From: Paenibacillus sp. AN1007 | GTDB taxonomy: Bacteria; Bacillota; Bacilli; Paenibacillales; Paenibacillaceae | Length of the DNA stretch: 64,000 bases | Assembly (NCBI RefSeq): GCF_040702995.1 | Contig: NZ_CP159992.1 | Location: forward strand, 4,961,501 to 5,025,500 | Direction of reading: 5' to 3' | Shown: piece by piece, positions 28,213 to 36,623 of the stretch | Layout of the letters: every line of letters starts with the position of its first letter | Position numbering within the stretch: position 1 is the stretch's first letter | Notes under the pieces: generated by a model | Told to the model about the DNA's origin: nothing | What the model saw: only the letters and a program-made list of their open reading frames with translations | Database searches by the model: none | Position numbers and translations under genes: made by a program

Positions 28213-29079
28213 TTACTCCGTACCTCTTATCATTCGCAGAATCTCATTAATAATGATCTCAGGATCTGTAAACATCACCAAATGACCCGACCGTGCGGCT
28301 TCCACCCATCTTGCATTGGACAGCCTGCTCACGGTCTGTCGATGAGCTTGAACGATTGCTGGTCTGATTTTGCGCTCTCCCCTGCCCGGCAAGGTACCCG
28401 AAATGATGCTGACTTCCAGATCTCCCAGCTGCGGAGGCTGTTCCCGCAGCAGCTTCATATCCTGCAGGAAATGCTTCCCCTCGGCAGCCACCGTCTGAGC
28501 GGCTTGTACCGTATAATCCTCCCGGAGGTGATCTGCCGCAACATCAGCCGGCTGGGACCGGAATTCCTTAATGCCTAGGAACCGGTACAATCCCAGACGA
28601 GCCAGAATGGGTATAAGTGTACCGTTCATCGCAAATCCTACTTTGGCTGTCTTCGAAAAATACAATTCACAGTGTTCATCTGATGGATCTACAAGAAGGA
28701 TGCCCTTCAGGCGAGACAGGTCGGCAGCCGCCGCTGCGCGAACAATAGGGCCTCCCCAGCTGTGCCCCACCAGAATAAACGGACCCGGTCCCAGCGCCGT
28801 CAGCAGGTCATTCAGGTCTTCCGCAATCCTGGCCAAAGTACGGGGAGCAGGATCAACATCACTTCGTCCCGATCCCGCTCTGTCGTATACAACGGTGCGT
28901 GCATACTCCGCAGCAGCCGGTACAATCAGACCCCATGATGACCTGGACACTCCCATACCCGACTCAAAAACGACGGTCACTCCCCCTGTCCCTCTACTCA
29001 TATAATGCAGCTTGCGGCCATCCCGGGTCTGAATATATGAACTTGAACCTAACGTATGTAAGTCATCATTACGACTCAT
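28213..29079 (-). CDS. Alpha/beta hydrolase, possibly iron regulated
   Basis: A 288-residue hydrolase. The nucleophile elbow GHSWGG is near residue 105, the oxyanion region is VFESGMGVSRSSW, and the acid is probably in LLVDPSDEH or later. The catalytic His is likely in ARSGHLVMFTDPE. The fold resembles haloalkane dehalogenase/esterase-type enzymes; the substrate is unknown. A near-perfect Fur box lies 61 bases upstream of the start. Confidence 0.83.
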   Translation of the reverse strand: MSRNDDLHTLGSSSYIQTRDGRKLHYMSRGTGGVTVVFESGMGVSRSSWGLIVPAAAEYARTVVYDRAGSGRSDVDPAPRTLARIAEDLNDLLTALGPGPFILVGHSWGGPIVRAAAAADLSRLKGILLVDPSDEHCELYFSKTAKVGFAMNGTLIPILARLGLYRFLGIKEFRSQPADVAADHLREDYTVQAAQTVAAEGKHFLQDMKLLREQPPQLGDLEVSIISGTLPGRGERKIRPAIVQAHRQTVSRLSNARWVEAARSGHLVMFTDPEIIINEILRMIRGTE

Positions 29080-29139
29080 TCCTTCACCATCCCTCTTAAC
29101 AGATCACACATCCTGAAGCTAACTTCACCATTCCCTAAA

Positions 29140-29154
29140 TGAAAATGATTATCA
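29140..29154. promoter_or_regulatory. Fur box
   Basis: TGAAAATGATTATCA matches the 7-1-7 Fur consensus TGATAATNATTATCA at 14 of 15 positions. It lies 61-75 bases upstream of the hydrolase start, where its promoter is expected. Confidence 0.6.
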
Positions 29155-29180
29155 ATAGACAATTATACCTTGTTCCTTCG

Positions 29181-29214
29181 AAAAAAAGAACACCCGATCC
29201 GGCATCGGATCGGG
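29181..29214 (-). terminator. Terminator
   Basis: A perfect 9-bp stem (CCCGATCCG, loop of 4, CGGATCGGG), then TGTTC and seven T on the minus strand. No clear gene precedes it. Confidence 0.75.
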
Positions 29215-29461
29215 TATCTCTCCCAGCTCTGCAGAGGCTGGACGGACCATATTAAACGTTCTGAGTTCTCGCCAATTTCTCGCGGATCACTCCATTCAAC
29301 CAGCAGCAAACATCCTTTCGAATTAGGGAGACGGCTTCTTATCCTCGTATGCCATGATCCTTGCTGTTCAGCTGCTCCAACAGCTGATTCATCGCTTCCT
29401 TCGGTCATCGCACCGCCGCTAAAGGCCACAAGTGCCCGAAGCGGCATATATTATAAAAACG
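29215..29461 (-). other. Interval between two terminators, no confident gene
   Basis: This 247-base interval is bounded by two hairpin terminators, which suggests a short leftward transcript. The best translated start is ATG 29388 with GAAGGAAG upstream, but it reads only 17 codons (MNQLLEQLNSKDHGIRG). A longer frame (29163-29447) runs through the left terminator and is unlikely to be real. Confidence 0.3.
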
Positions 29462-29496
29462 AAAAACAGCCCGATCTTACCGATCAGGCTGCTTTT
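29462..29496. terminator. Bidirectional terminator-like hairpin
   Basis: AAACAGCCcGATC and GATCaGGCTG arms with a 5-base loop; T-runs on both sides. It probably ends mhqD transcription. Confidence 0.65.
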
Positions 29497-29649
29497 GAAA
29501 TTCTTATATATCGATGTGTCCTCAATCTTATAGACAAGGTCGTGTGAATCGAAGCGTCAACGATAACGCAGCACTTCACGAACATCTCGCATGTCACATC
29601 CACAGCACAGTTTAATTTATGGGAAGTACATACAAGTGTCGTACCTATA

Positions 29650-30270
29650 CTACATCTGTGACTTATACCATGCCGCCGCAGCTTCTGCCTCAGACCGTGT
29701 CAGCTGATGTCCCTGACGTTCCCAATGCATATGCACATCAGCACCTGCCCCGCTCAGCAGCGAAGCCAATTCCTCCGTTTCACGTTTCGGCACGATTGGA
29801 TCATTCTCCCCTGCACCGATAAATACCGGCATTCCCTTCAGATCAGGCAGCGTCAGTCCGCGCAGCGGTACCATTGGATGATGCAGGATTGCTCCCTTGA
29901 ATACATCCGCCTGATGGAACACCAGACTTGCTGCAATGTTGGCCCCATTGGAGTATCCCAGTGCATACACGTTCGTACGGTTAAATCCATACTCCTCCGC
30001 GGCAGCATCGATAAAAGAACCCAGCTCTGCCGTCCGAGCAATCAGATCCTCCTCGTCAAATACCCCTTCTGCAAGACGACGGAAGAAACGCGGCATACCA
30101 TTCTCGGAGACGTTCCCCCGTACTCCAAGGATCGCTGCTCCTGGAGCAATCATCTCTGCCAGTCCAACCAGGTCGTTTTCCGTCCCTCCGGTACCGTGCA
30201 GCAGCAGCATAGTCGGTGCATCTGGCTGTGTACCTGCTTTATAGATATGTTTCATTGTGGACGTACTCAT
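29650..30270 (-). CDS. mhqD: MhqD-like carboxylesterase/hydrolase
   Basis: A 206-residue alpha/beta hydrolase of the phospholipase/carboxylesterase group, paired with the dioxygenase upstream. The nucleophile elbow is in ALGYSNGANIA, the oxyanion strand is LLLHGTGGTENDL, and the catalytic acid and His are in ENDPIVP and RQGHQLT. The start is ATG 30270, with GGGGAG 8 bases upstream. The mhqO stop overlaps it as TAATG, so the pair is translationally coupled. In B. subtilis the mhq genes protect against quinones. Confidence 0.87.
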   Translation of the reverse strand: MSTSTMKHIYKAGTQPDAPTMLLLHGTGGTENDLVGLAEMIAPGAAILGVRGNVSENGMPRFFRRLAEGVFDEEDLIARTAELGSFIDAAAEEYGFNRTNVYALGYSNGANIAASLVFHQADVFKGAILHHPMVPLRGLTLPDLKGMPVFIGAGENDPIVPKRETEELASLLSGAGADVHMHWERQGHQLTRSEAEAAAAWYKSQM

Positions 30271-31217
30271 TATTTCGTCTCCCCTTTCCATTCACGCACT
30301 TGAATTGGCGGCAGCAGTTGTTCGATCTGCGCACGCTGTGGTTCATACCATTCGGGCAGCATCAATTTCTCTCCCATCGTCTCTTGCGGCTCATCCCTTG
30401 CAAATCCCGGAGGGTCTGTCGCGATCTCGAACAGAATGCCGCCTGGCTCCCGGAAATATACCGCATTAAAGTACTGACGGTCGATCACCGGTGTTGGGTG
30501 ATACCCGGTTTGATCCAGATCCTGTTGAATCTGCTCATGCTCCGTATAATCTTTGGCACGCCATGCGATATGATGCACCGTTCCTGCACCGCCGATCCCC
30601 CGCTGGATGCCTGTCGATTGAATATCGATGATCTGCCCCAGATCACCCGCTGCACGCAGACGGATCAGGCCATTTTCTTCACCAACCTGCTCCAGACCAA
30701 GCTTGCTGACAAGTACGTCCATCGTTTTCTCAGGGACGTGGCTGTATAACACCGCACCCCCAAATCCTTTGACTGCATGCTCCGGTGTTACCCCGTTAAA
30801 TGCCCACTGGCTTGGCTGACCACCCTCGCGCTCAACGAGTTCAAGGAGCAGTCCTCCTTTATCGAAGAACCGAATATATTGTTCACCGAATCTGGTTTTA
30901 TTTTCATATGGAATATCGAAGGAAGCAAGACGTTCTTTCCAGAAGGACAGACTGCCCATCGGTACGGCATACACAGTAACTCCCGTCTGACCCGAACCGA
31001 TCACACCTCTTCTGGCATGCTGCTGCGGGAAAAAGGTAATGATCGTACCCGGAGCTCCCTGCTCATTGCCGTAATACAAATGATACACATCCGGTGCATC
31101 AAAGTTGATCGTTTTTTTCACCAATCTGAGTCCCAGTACACCTGCATAAAAATCTACATTTTTCTGTGCGTCGTCTACAAATGCCGTAATATGATGAATG
31201 CCTGACGTTCTGAACAT
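30270..31217 (-). CDS. mhqO: MhqO-like ring-cleaving dioxygenase
   Basis: A vicinal-oxygen-chelate (glyoxalase-fold) dioxygenase of 315 residues with two repeated modules. Module one starts GIHHITAFVDDAQKNVDFYAGVLGLRLVK, quoted here as GIHHITAFVDDAQKN; module two contains GTVHHIAWRAKD. Metal ligands are the His residues of HHITAF and HHIAWR and the Glu in GGILFEIATDPPGF. The start is ATG 31217 (GGAG 8 bases upstream). It is co-transcribed with mhqD. The MarR-type regulator MhqR is not in the window, and I did not find its operator. Confidence 0.88.
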   Translation of the reverse strand: MFRTSGIHHITAFVDDAQKNVDFYAGVLGLRLVKKTINFDAPDVYHLYYGNEQGAPGTIITFFPQQHARRGVIGSGQTGVTVYAVPMGSLSFWKERLASFDIPYENKTRFGEQYIRFFDKGGLLLELVEREGGQPSQWAFNGVTPEHAVKGFGGAVLYSHVPEKTMDVLVSKLGLEQVGEENGLIRLRAAGDLGQIIDIQSTGIQRGIGGAGTVHHIAWRAKDYTEHEQIQQDLDQTGYHPTPVIDRQYFNAVYFREPGGILFEIATDPPGFARDEPQETMGEKLMLPEWYEPQRAQIEQLLPPIQVREWKGETK

Positions 31218-31679
31218 AATCTCCACTCCCTTGGATTTGGTTTATCAATTATAGCTTGGTTGTTGTAGGCTTCTTTTATTTACTTTTATATAAGTTGAAC
31301 TAGAGATGTTTACACATACACATTGATGAAAGAATCGTTTGTATTTATCTTTAAATTAAGATTCTTTAAATACATACTAATCCATTCTTCAGCATTATGC
31401 AAGCATTTATTTTAAAATTAAGATATTATAGCGATGGGTCTTGATTTATCTTGATATTCTCGGGGATAATCGGCAAAATTGGCTTCCTTCAGCCTTTTCA
31501 GACACGCCTTAATCAAGATAATAAACAGGTTTCCGCATCGAACACGGAAACCTGTCTTCTAACAAATAATATAGTTCGGGCTGGACACATCGAGCTGCGG
31601 CCATTTCCAAGACTATAACGATGTCACAGCAGCTCTTGCGTCTCTCTTACCTAGGTAAGGCAAGCTTTGGCTCCGATTG
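31218..31679. other. Intergenic region with mhqO promoter and a repeat-like segment
   Basis: Reading leftward, TATAAT lies at about 31247-31252, upstream of mhqO. The segment 31286-31340 resembles the 5' part of the intergenic repeat at 38280-38335: both have TATATAAGTTGAAC, then TGTTTACAC, then GATGA(A/C)AGAA. The terminator at 31525-31555 belongs to the next gene. The remainder is AT-rich without signals. Confidence 0.4.
31525..31555 (-). terminator. Terminator of the CNNM gene pair
   Basis: A perfect 11-bp stem ACAGGTTTCCG/CGGAAACCTGT with a 9-base loop, followed by TTATTATC on the minus strand. Confidence 0.75.
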
Positions 31680-32762
31680 TTACACCAATTTTAATTTCTT
31701 CGGTGGATTTACCAGATCCTTATGCTCGTATTCATCCTTGATATCCCCGACAATCTCCTCGAGGATGTCCTCCATCGTCACCATGCCGATTGTTGCGCCA
31801 GCTTCGTTTTTGACTGAAGCGATATGCACACGGCTCTGCTGCATCTGAATGAGCACATCCTTGATCGGAGAACGCTCCGAGAAGCTGGGCATCGGATGAA
31901 TGAACGTATTCATGCTGAACGTTCTGCCCGCCGCCACACTCGTTAACGTTTGCTTGGTATTGATAAACCCGACAAAATGGTCTGCATCCCCACTTGCAAT
32001 GACAGGATATCTCGTATACTCATGCTGGTTCAACACCTCAATAATCTGATCCAAAGGCATTTCTTTATTCAGCGTAACAATTTTATTTCGAGGAATCATG
32101 ATCTCCTGGAGCAAACGCTCGTCAAAGGCAAAAATGTTTTTGAGATAGTCCAGCTCCGTCTGGTTAATCTCGCCGCTCTCAAAACTTTGTGCCATAATCA
32201 GCTTTAATTCTTCTTCGGAATGCACCGTATCATGCCCGGCAGGTTTGATGCGAAAAATGCCAAGTAATAAACGTGCTGCACCATTCAGCGCATAAATGAA
32301 CGGATTCATGATTTTACCGAACCAGTAGAGCGGCGGTGCAAGCAGCAGCGTCATCTTTTCAGCAAATTGGATTGCAAGTGTTTTGGGTGCCAGCTCCCCA
32401 ATGACGACATGCAGGAACGTGATTACTGCCAGCGCAATACCGTAAGAAAGGACAGTAGACAGCGCAGCAGGCACTTCCAGACTCTCGAATAACGGATGAA
32501 GCATCTTCTCAACGGTCGGCTCACCCAATGCTCCCAGTACGAGCGCCGTAATGGTAATTCCAAGTTGACATGCAGACAGATAATAATCCAGATGTTGCGC
32601 CACTTTTTTGGCGACCACTGCTTTTTTATTGCCTTCCGAGATCAATTGATCAATACGGGACATCCGCACCTTCAAAATAGCGAATTCGGCTCCTACGAAA
32701 AACGCGGTCAAACCGATAAATACAGCTACTAAAAATAAATTCAAGGCTATTATTCCGTCCAA
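31680..32762 (-). CDS. CNNM/CorC-family transporter lacking the C-terminal CorC domain
   Basis: A 360-residue protein with a DUF21 (CNNM) membrane domain at residues 1-190 (LTAFFVGAEFAILKVRMSR, SACQLGITITALVLGALGEP, VVIGELAPKTLAIQFAEKM, each a family hallmark). A CBS-pair domain follows at about 215-340 (IMIPRNKIVTL, EYTRYPVI, TMEDILEEIVGDI). Relatives export Mg2+ or Co2+ or affect Mg2+ resistance. It ends right after the CBS pair, without the CorC_HlyC domain that its neighbour has. The start is TTG because membrane sequence begins at once; the Shine-Dalgarno is 24 bases away across a hairpin. Confidence 0.87.
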   Translation of the reverse strand: MDGIIALNLFLVAVFIGLTAFFVGAEFAILKVRMSRIDQLISEGNKKAVVAKKVAQHLDYYLSACQLGITITALVLGALGEPTVEKMLHPLFESLEVPAALSTVLSYGIALAVITFLHVVIGELAPKTLAIQFAEKMTLLLAPPLYWFGKIMNPFIYALNGAARLLLGIFRIKPAGHDTVHSEEELKLIMAQSFESGEINQTELDYLKNIFAFDERLLQEIMIPRNKIVTLNKEMPLDQIIEVLNQHEYTRYPVIASGDADHFVGFINTKQTLTSVAAGRTFSMNTFIHPMPSFSERSPIKDVLIQMQQSRVHIASVKNEAGATIGMVTMEDILEEIVGDIKDEYEHKDLVNPPKKLKLV

Positions 32763-32793
32763 TGATTTCCCTCAAGATGAGGGATTCACCTCC
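32763..32793 (-). promoter_or_regulatory. Shine-Dalgarno separated from TTG start by a hairpin
   Basis: In transcript order: GGAGGTG (32787-32793), AAT, a 5-bp stem with 5-base loop (CCCTC ATCTT GAGGG, 32769-32783), AAATCA, then TTG. Looping out the hairpin leaves 9 bases between Shine-Dalgarno and start, an ideal spacing. Confidence 0.7.
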
Positions 32794-32872
32794 ATTAAGT
32801 TTTGAAATATACATCAGAGCAGCGTTCCAGAGAAACAAACATCTCAAATGGCCCTTCACTTTAAATCAACAA

Positions 32873-34210
32873 TTAAGCCAGATCGCTTGCAGGTTCTTCC
32901 GCCTCAGCGCCGCTGACACGCTCAAGCAGCACCTGCTTGATGTGATAGTTCTCGGCATCGACAACGGTCCAAACGTAGTCACCGTGCTCAACCGTATCTC
33001 CTTTTTCCACGCCGACACCCTTCTGGTACTGAATCCATCCGGCAACGGTATCCATCTCTTCATTGCCCTCGAATACAATTCCGAACTGACGCTCCAGTTC
33101 ATCCAGAAGCACCCGGCCGTTGATCAGATACTGGTTTTCTCCGGTTTCCTGAATGTCCGCCACTTCATCTGCATCGAACTCATCCCGAATCTCGCCAACT
33201 AATTCCTCGAGAATGTCCTCCATCGTAATGATTCCCGAAGTGCCGCCATACTCATCCACGACGACAGCCATATGAACCCGTTCCTGCTGCATCTTGATCA
33301 TCGCATCCTGAATGGGAGTTACTTCCGACACAAATGGAATTTCGCGCACGAATTCACTCAATTGATGGGCCCGGGTTGCTACCATGTCCGGCAAAATCTT
33401 CTTGACGTTCACCACGCCGATGATGCGGTCTTTATCTCCATCCTCAATGACGGGATATCGGGAATAGTTATGTTCATCCAATATAGGAATAATATCGTCA
33501 TACGTCATATCCTGATTCAGGGTAACCAGTTCTGTACGCGGAACCATAATGTCTTTGGCATCACGTTCGTCGAATACGAAAACATTTTCCAGATACGAAA
33601 GCTTGGTCTTGTTGCTCTCATCACCTTCATAGCTCTGGTTCATAATGATCTTGATCTCGTCCTCGGAATAGGCTTGATCATGTCCGGCAGGCTTCACACC
33701 GAATCCACGCAGGATTACACGCGATGCGCCATTGAGCGCCCAGATAAACGGATACATGACTTTACCAAACCAGTAAAGCGGCGGCGAGAGTAACAAGGTC
33801 AATTTTTCGGAAAATTGAATCGCCAGCGTTTTGGGTGCCATCTCACCAACAACGACATGCAAAAACGTAACGAGAATAAAAGCTATCGCATAAGAAGCAA
33901 CTGCCGAGGCAGAGGCAGGCACGTCCAGATAACTGAACACCGGATACAGCAATCTCTCCACCGTTGGTTTACCCAATGCCCCGAGGCCCAGAGCCGTAAC
34001 CGTAATCCCCAGCTGACAGGCGGACAGATAATAATCCAGATCCGAGACGACTTTCTTAGCAAGCACTGCCTTTTTATTGCCTTCGGCAACCAGTTGATCC
34101 ACTCTTGATGTACGAATCTTCACAACAGCAAACTCCGACGCAACGAAAAATGCGGTCAGTACAATCAAGATGATAAGTAATGCGATATTTAATATGGTAA
34201 TTATGTCCAA
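32873..34210 (-). CDS. CNNM/CorC-family transporter (DUF21-CBS-CorC_HlyC)
   Basis: A 445-residue paralogue of the downstream gene, with the complete layout: DUF21 membrane domain (FVASEFAVVKIRTSR, SACQLGITVTALGLGALGKP, VVVGEMAPKTLAIQFSEKL), a CBS pair (IMVPRTELVTL, NYSRYPVIEDGD, TMEDILEELVGEIRDE) and a C-terminal CorC_HlyC domain (YLINGRVLLDELERQFGI, then VAGWIQYQKG). It is transcribed first, 110 bases before the shorter copy. Mg2+ efflux or resistance is the likely role. The start is TTG; its ribosome site has the same hairpin arrangement as the paralogue. Confidence 0.9.
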   Translation of the reverse strand: MDIITILNIALLIILIVLTAFFVASEFAVVKIRTSRVDQLVAEGNKKAVLAKKVVSDLDYYLSACQLGITVTALGLGALGKPTVERLLYPVFSYLDVPASASAVASYAIAFILVTFLHVVVGEMAPKTLAIQFSEKLTLLLSPPLYWFGKVMYPFIWALNGASRVILRGFGVKPAGHDQAYSEDEIKIIMNQSYEGDESNKTKLSYLENVFVFDERDAKDIMVPRTELVTLNQDMTYDDIIPILDEHNYSRYPVIEDGDKDRIIGVVNVKKILPDMVATRAHQLSEFVREIPFVSEVTPIQDAMIKMQQERVHMAVVVDEYGGTSGIITMEDILEELVGEIRDEFDADEVADIQETGENQYLINGRVLLDELERQFGIVFEGNEEMDTVAGWIQYQKGVGVEKGDTVEHGDYVWTVVDAENYHIKQVLLERVSGAEAEEPASDLA

Positions 34211-34241
34211 AGACTTCCCCGATTCTCAGGGATTCACCTCC
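34211..34241 (-). promoter_or_regulatory. Shine-Dalgarno separated from TTG start by a hairpin (second copy)
   Basis: In transcript order: GGAGGTG (34235-34241), AAT, stem-loop CCCTG AGAAT CGGGG (34217-34231), AAGTCT, TTG. Spacing is identical to the paralogue. The fifth stem pair is changed from C-G to G-C and the fourth from T-A to T-G, so pairing is preserved. Confidence 0.7.
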
Positions 34242-34956
34242 AAAGATAGTTGCAGCGTGATGCGGTAACATTTATGCCGTTAACCTTTCATACGCTGATT
34301 GTTTTTTCTCAAACAAGAGCAAATTTAATATATCAATTTAACGTATCAATCTTATATAAAAATCATTTCATGATCACTTCTGTATAAGTCGCATAATGAC
34401 CTTGTAAATCTAAAACAGGAATCCAAGATGAAGTCAATAACGCCCGTGACGTGTAGAAACGACTTCAATCAAAACGGGTTGCCCCTCATGCTGTCCATTG
34501 TTCCTTGATCAACTCCACCTAGATTCTCCATTTGGACAATTTACAATATCGCCTACCCAATAGATATCCACCTCCCAACGTATCGATTCCTGTTTCCGAA
34601 AAGTATATCATGTTTTGATCCAAACCATCCAGCTGCACGTTATGGTTTGGCACAAGCTTACAGTCTATTGTTCACGGAATAGTCTATATGTATGTTATCT
34701 GCTGTCATTTTAACCAGCATGATCCTGCCCGTAGGAGACACACCTCTTATCATCGGTGACCCTCAGCTTTTCTATTTTTCCCGTTTTGGTGTAAACGGTT
34801 CTTTCTACTTGCTTCAGTCCATTTGTTATAGAATAGTGCAGTTTACTGAAATACTACCCGTTTCATCTAGGCACCAAACAGCTCTAGATACCCGTTCAGA
34901 CAGGTCCCTGAAGGGTTTTTAACTGTCGTTTTCGCACATGATATATGTAATACGCA
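34242..34956. other. Long intergenic region without a recognised gene
   Basis: About 700 bases upstream of the CNNM genes and beyond the purine operon terminator. AT-rich sequence near 34300-34400 may hold the promoter. A 76-codon rightward frame (34692-34922) has no convincing ribosome site. No known riboswitch was recognised. Confidence 0.4.
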
Positions 34957-35008
34957 GCAAAAAGCCCGCAGGATGCAAATACCTAAACGGTATCCGATCC
35001 TGCGGGCT
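34957..35008 (-). terminator. Terminator of the purine operon
   Basis: A 12-bp stem AGCCCGCAGGAT/ATCCTGCGGGCT with an inner GATACC/GGTAT pairing, followed by TTTTTGC on the minus strand, about 145 bases after purD. A short tandem repeat (TCTAGCTGTGC twice, 35071-35092) lies between. Confidence 0.88.
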
Positions 35009-35152
35009 GTATCCCGTTAAACCAACCGTGGTCCAAACTGTCGTTTCCGACCACCAGCTAACTGAGCTTGCTCTAGCTGTGCTCTAGCTGTGCTTGACCT
35101 GACTCAACATACTTTATGTTTGAATATGATGCCATCGCATTACAACTTTACT

Positions 35153-36418
35153 TTACACTAAAGCTTTGGCCGCAATGTCGGTGCGCTGATGTTTACCCTC
35201 GAATTGGATAAGCTCAGCCTGAGCATATGCTTTGGTTCTTGCTTCTGCAATGTCAGCCCCGAGGCCAACAACTCCGAGAATACGTCCGCCGTTCGTCACC
35301 CAGTCTCCAGCTTCATTGCGGGCAGTTCCTGCGTGGAACACAACAGCATCTTCGATTTGATCCAGCCCTTCGATCACAACACCTTTGGCATAAGGCCCGG
35401 GATATCCGCCTGAAGCAAGTACAACGCATACAGCCGCCTCATCGCTCCATTCAATCTCTATATCAGCCAATTTCCCGTGCACGGCTGCCCAGAAAATGTC
35501 GAGCAGATCCGTTTTCAGACGCGGCAGCACGACTTGGGTCTCCGGATCTCCAAAACGTGCGTTGAACTCAATCGTTTTGGGCTTGCCATCCGGGGAGATC
35601 ATCAAACCAGCGAACAATACCCCACGGAATGGACGTCCCTCCGATACCATTGCTTTCGCTGTTGGTTTGATGATGGTTTCCACCGCTTCTTCAATGATGG
35701 AAGCCGGAATATGTGGAAGCGGAGAGTATGTACCCATGCCGCCTGTATTTGGACCCTGATCATTGTCGAAAACAGGTTTGTGATCCTGCGCTGCAGCCAT
35801 CGGGCGAACCGTCTCGCCATCGACAAAGGCCAGAATCGACATTTCCTGTCCAGCGAGGAATTCCTCAATGATCACTTTAGCTCCAGCTTCACCAAATACT
35901 TTATCGACCATAATACTGCGAAGAGCCTGATTAGCCTCCTCACGGGAATATGCCACCGTAACCCCTTTGCCTGCGGCGAGCCCATCCGCTTTAATGACCA
36001 CCGGGATTGCCTGCTCGTCCAGATACGTCTGAGCCTGCTCGTAGTTATCAAACTTCTCATACGCAGCCGTAGGGATATTGTATTTGTGCAGCAGGTCTTT
36101 CATAAATGTTTTGCTGCCTTCGATTTCCGCTGCATTGCGACGTGGACCGAAGACCGGAATGCCTGTCGAGTCAAATGCGTCCACAATGCCGTCAGCGAGC
36201 GGATCATCCGGTCCAATAACGACGAGGTCTACTTTTAGTTCAACTGCCAGAGCTTTAAGTTTATCAAATTCATGTACCGCAATCGGGTGACACGCTGCCA
36301 GCTGTGCAATTCCCGCATTTCCGGGCGCACAATGAATTTTACCTGCCTTTGGACTCTTCGCGAGTGCCCAGATGATTGCATGTTCGCGGCCGCCGCCGCC
36401 GACTACCAAAATATCCAT
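35153..36418 (-). CDS. purD: Phosphoribosylamine-glycine ligase
   Basis: This enzyme ligates glycine to phosphoribosylamine with ATP (GAR synthetase). An ATP-grasp fold is clear: N-terminal MDILVVGGGGREHAIIWAL, the lid region GLAAGKGV, FVDGETVRPMAAAQDHKP, and the metal-binding EFNARFGDPETQVVLPRL. The length (421 residues) is standard. The start is ATG 36418 with GGAGGGG 9 bases upstream. It is the last gene of the operon, separated from purH by a gap with a terminator-like hairpin. Confidence 0.97.
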   Translation of the reverse strand: MDILVVGGGGREHAIIWALAKSPKAGKIHCAPGNAGIAQLAACHPIAVHEFDKLKALAVELKVDLVVIGPDDPLADGIVDAFDSTGIPVFGPRRNAAEIEGSKTFMKDLLHKYNIPTAAYEKFDNYEQAQTYLDEQAIPVVIKADGLAAGKGVTVAYSREEANQALRSIMVDKVFGEAGAKVIIEEFLAGQEMSILAFVDGETVRPMAAAQDHKPVFDNDQGPNTGGMGTYSPLPHIPASIIEEAVETIIKPTAKAMVSEGRPFRGVLFAGLMISPDGKPKTIEFNARFGDPETQVVLPRLKTDLLDIFWAAVHGKLADIEIEWSDEAAVCVVLASGGYPGPYAKGVVIEGLDQIEDAVVFHAGTARNEAGDWVTNGGRILGVVGLGADIAEARTKAYAQAELIQFEGKHQRTDIAAKALV

Positions 36419-36493
36419 TCGTCTGTTCCCCTCCACACTTTACTGGATTGTGATGTTCCTATACTTCAAACACTTCAGGCGCTCTCTTTCCTG

Positions 36494-36543
36494 AAAAAAG
36501 GAGTGTCCCATACGTCATCAGCATGACAGGTGACACCCCTTTA
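36494..36543 (-). terminator. Possible internal terminator between purH and purD
   Basis: On the minus strand, AAAGGGGTGTC pairs with GACACTCCTTT, one mismatch, with ACC..GGT-type inner pairing and a T6 run after the stem. It lies inside the operon and could reduce purD expression. Confidence 0.6.
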
Positions 36544-36623
36544 TAACACTTGCCGCTTTTTGATGAAGAGTATTTTAATGCTTCCGTTCGGACTTTAACT
36601 CTTCAATCTGCTTATTACTTGTC

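Noticed and set aside
29163..29447. 94-codon minus-strand frame
   Set aside because: Runs through a strong terminator hairpin and has no convincing start.
34692..34922. 76-codon plus-strand frame in the long gap
   Set aside because: No Shine-Dalgarno and no family-like features.
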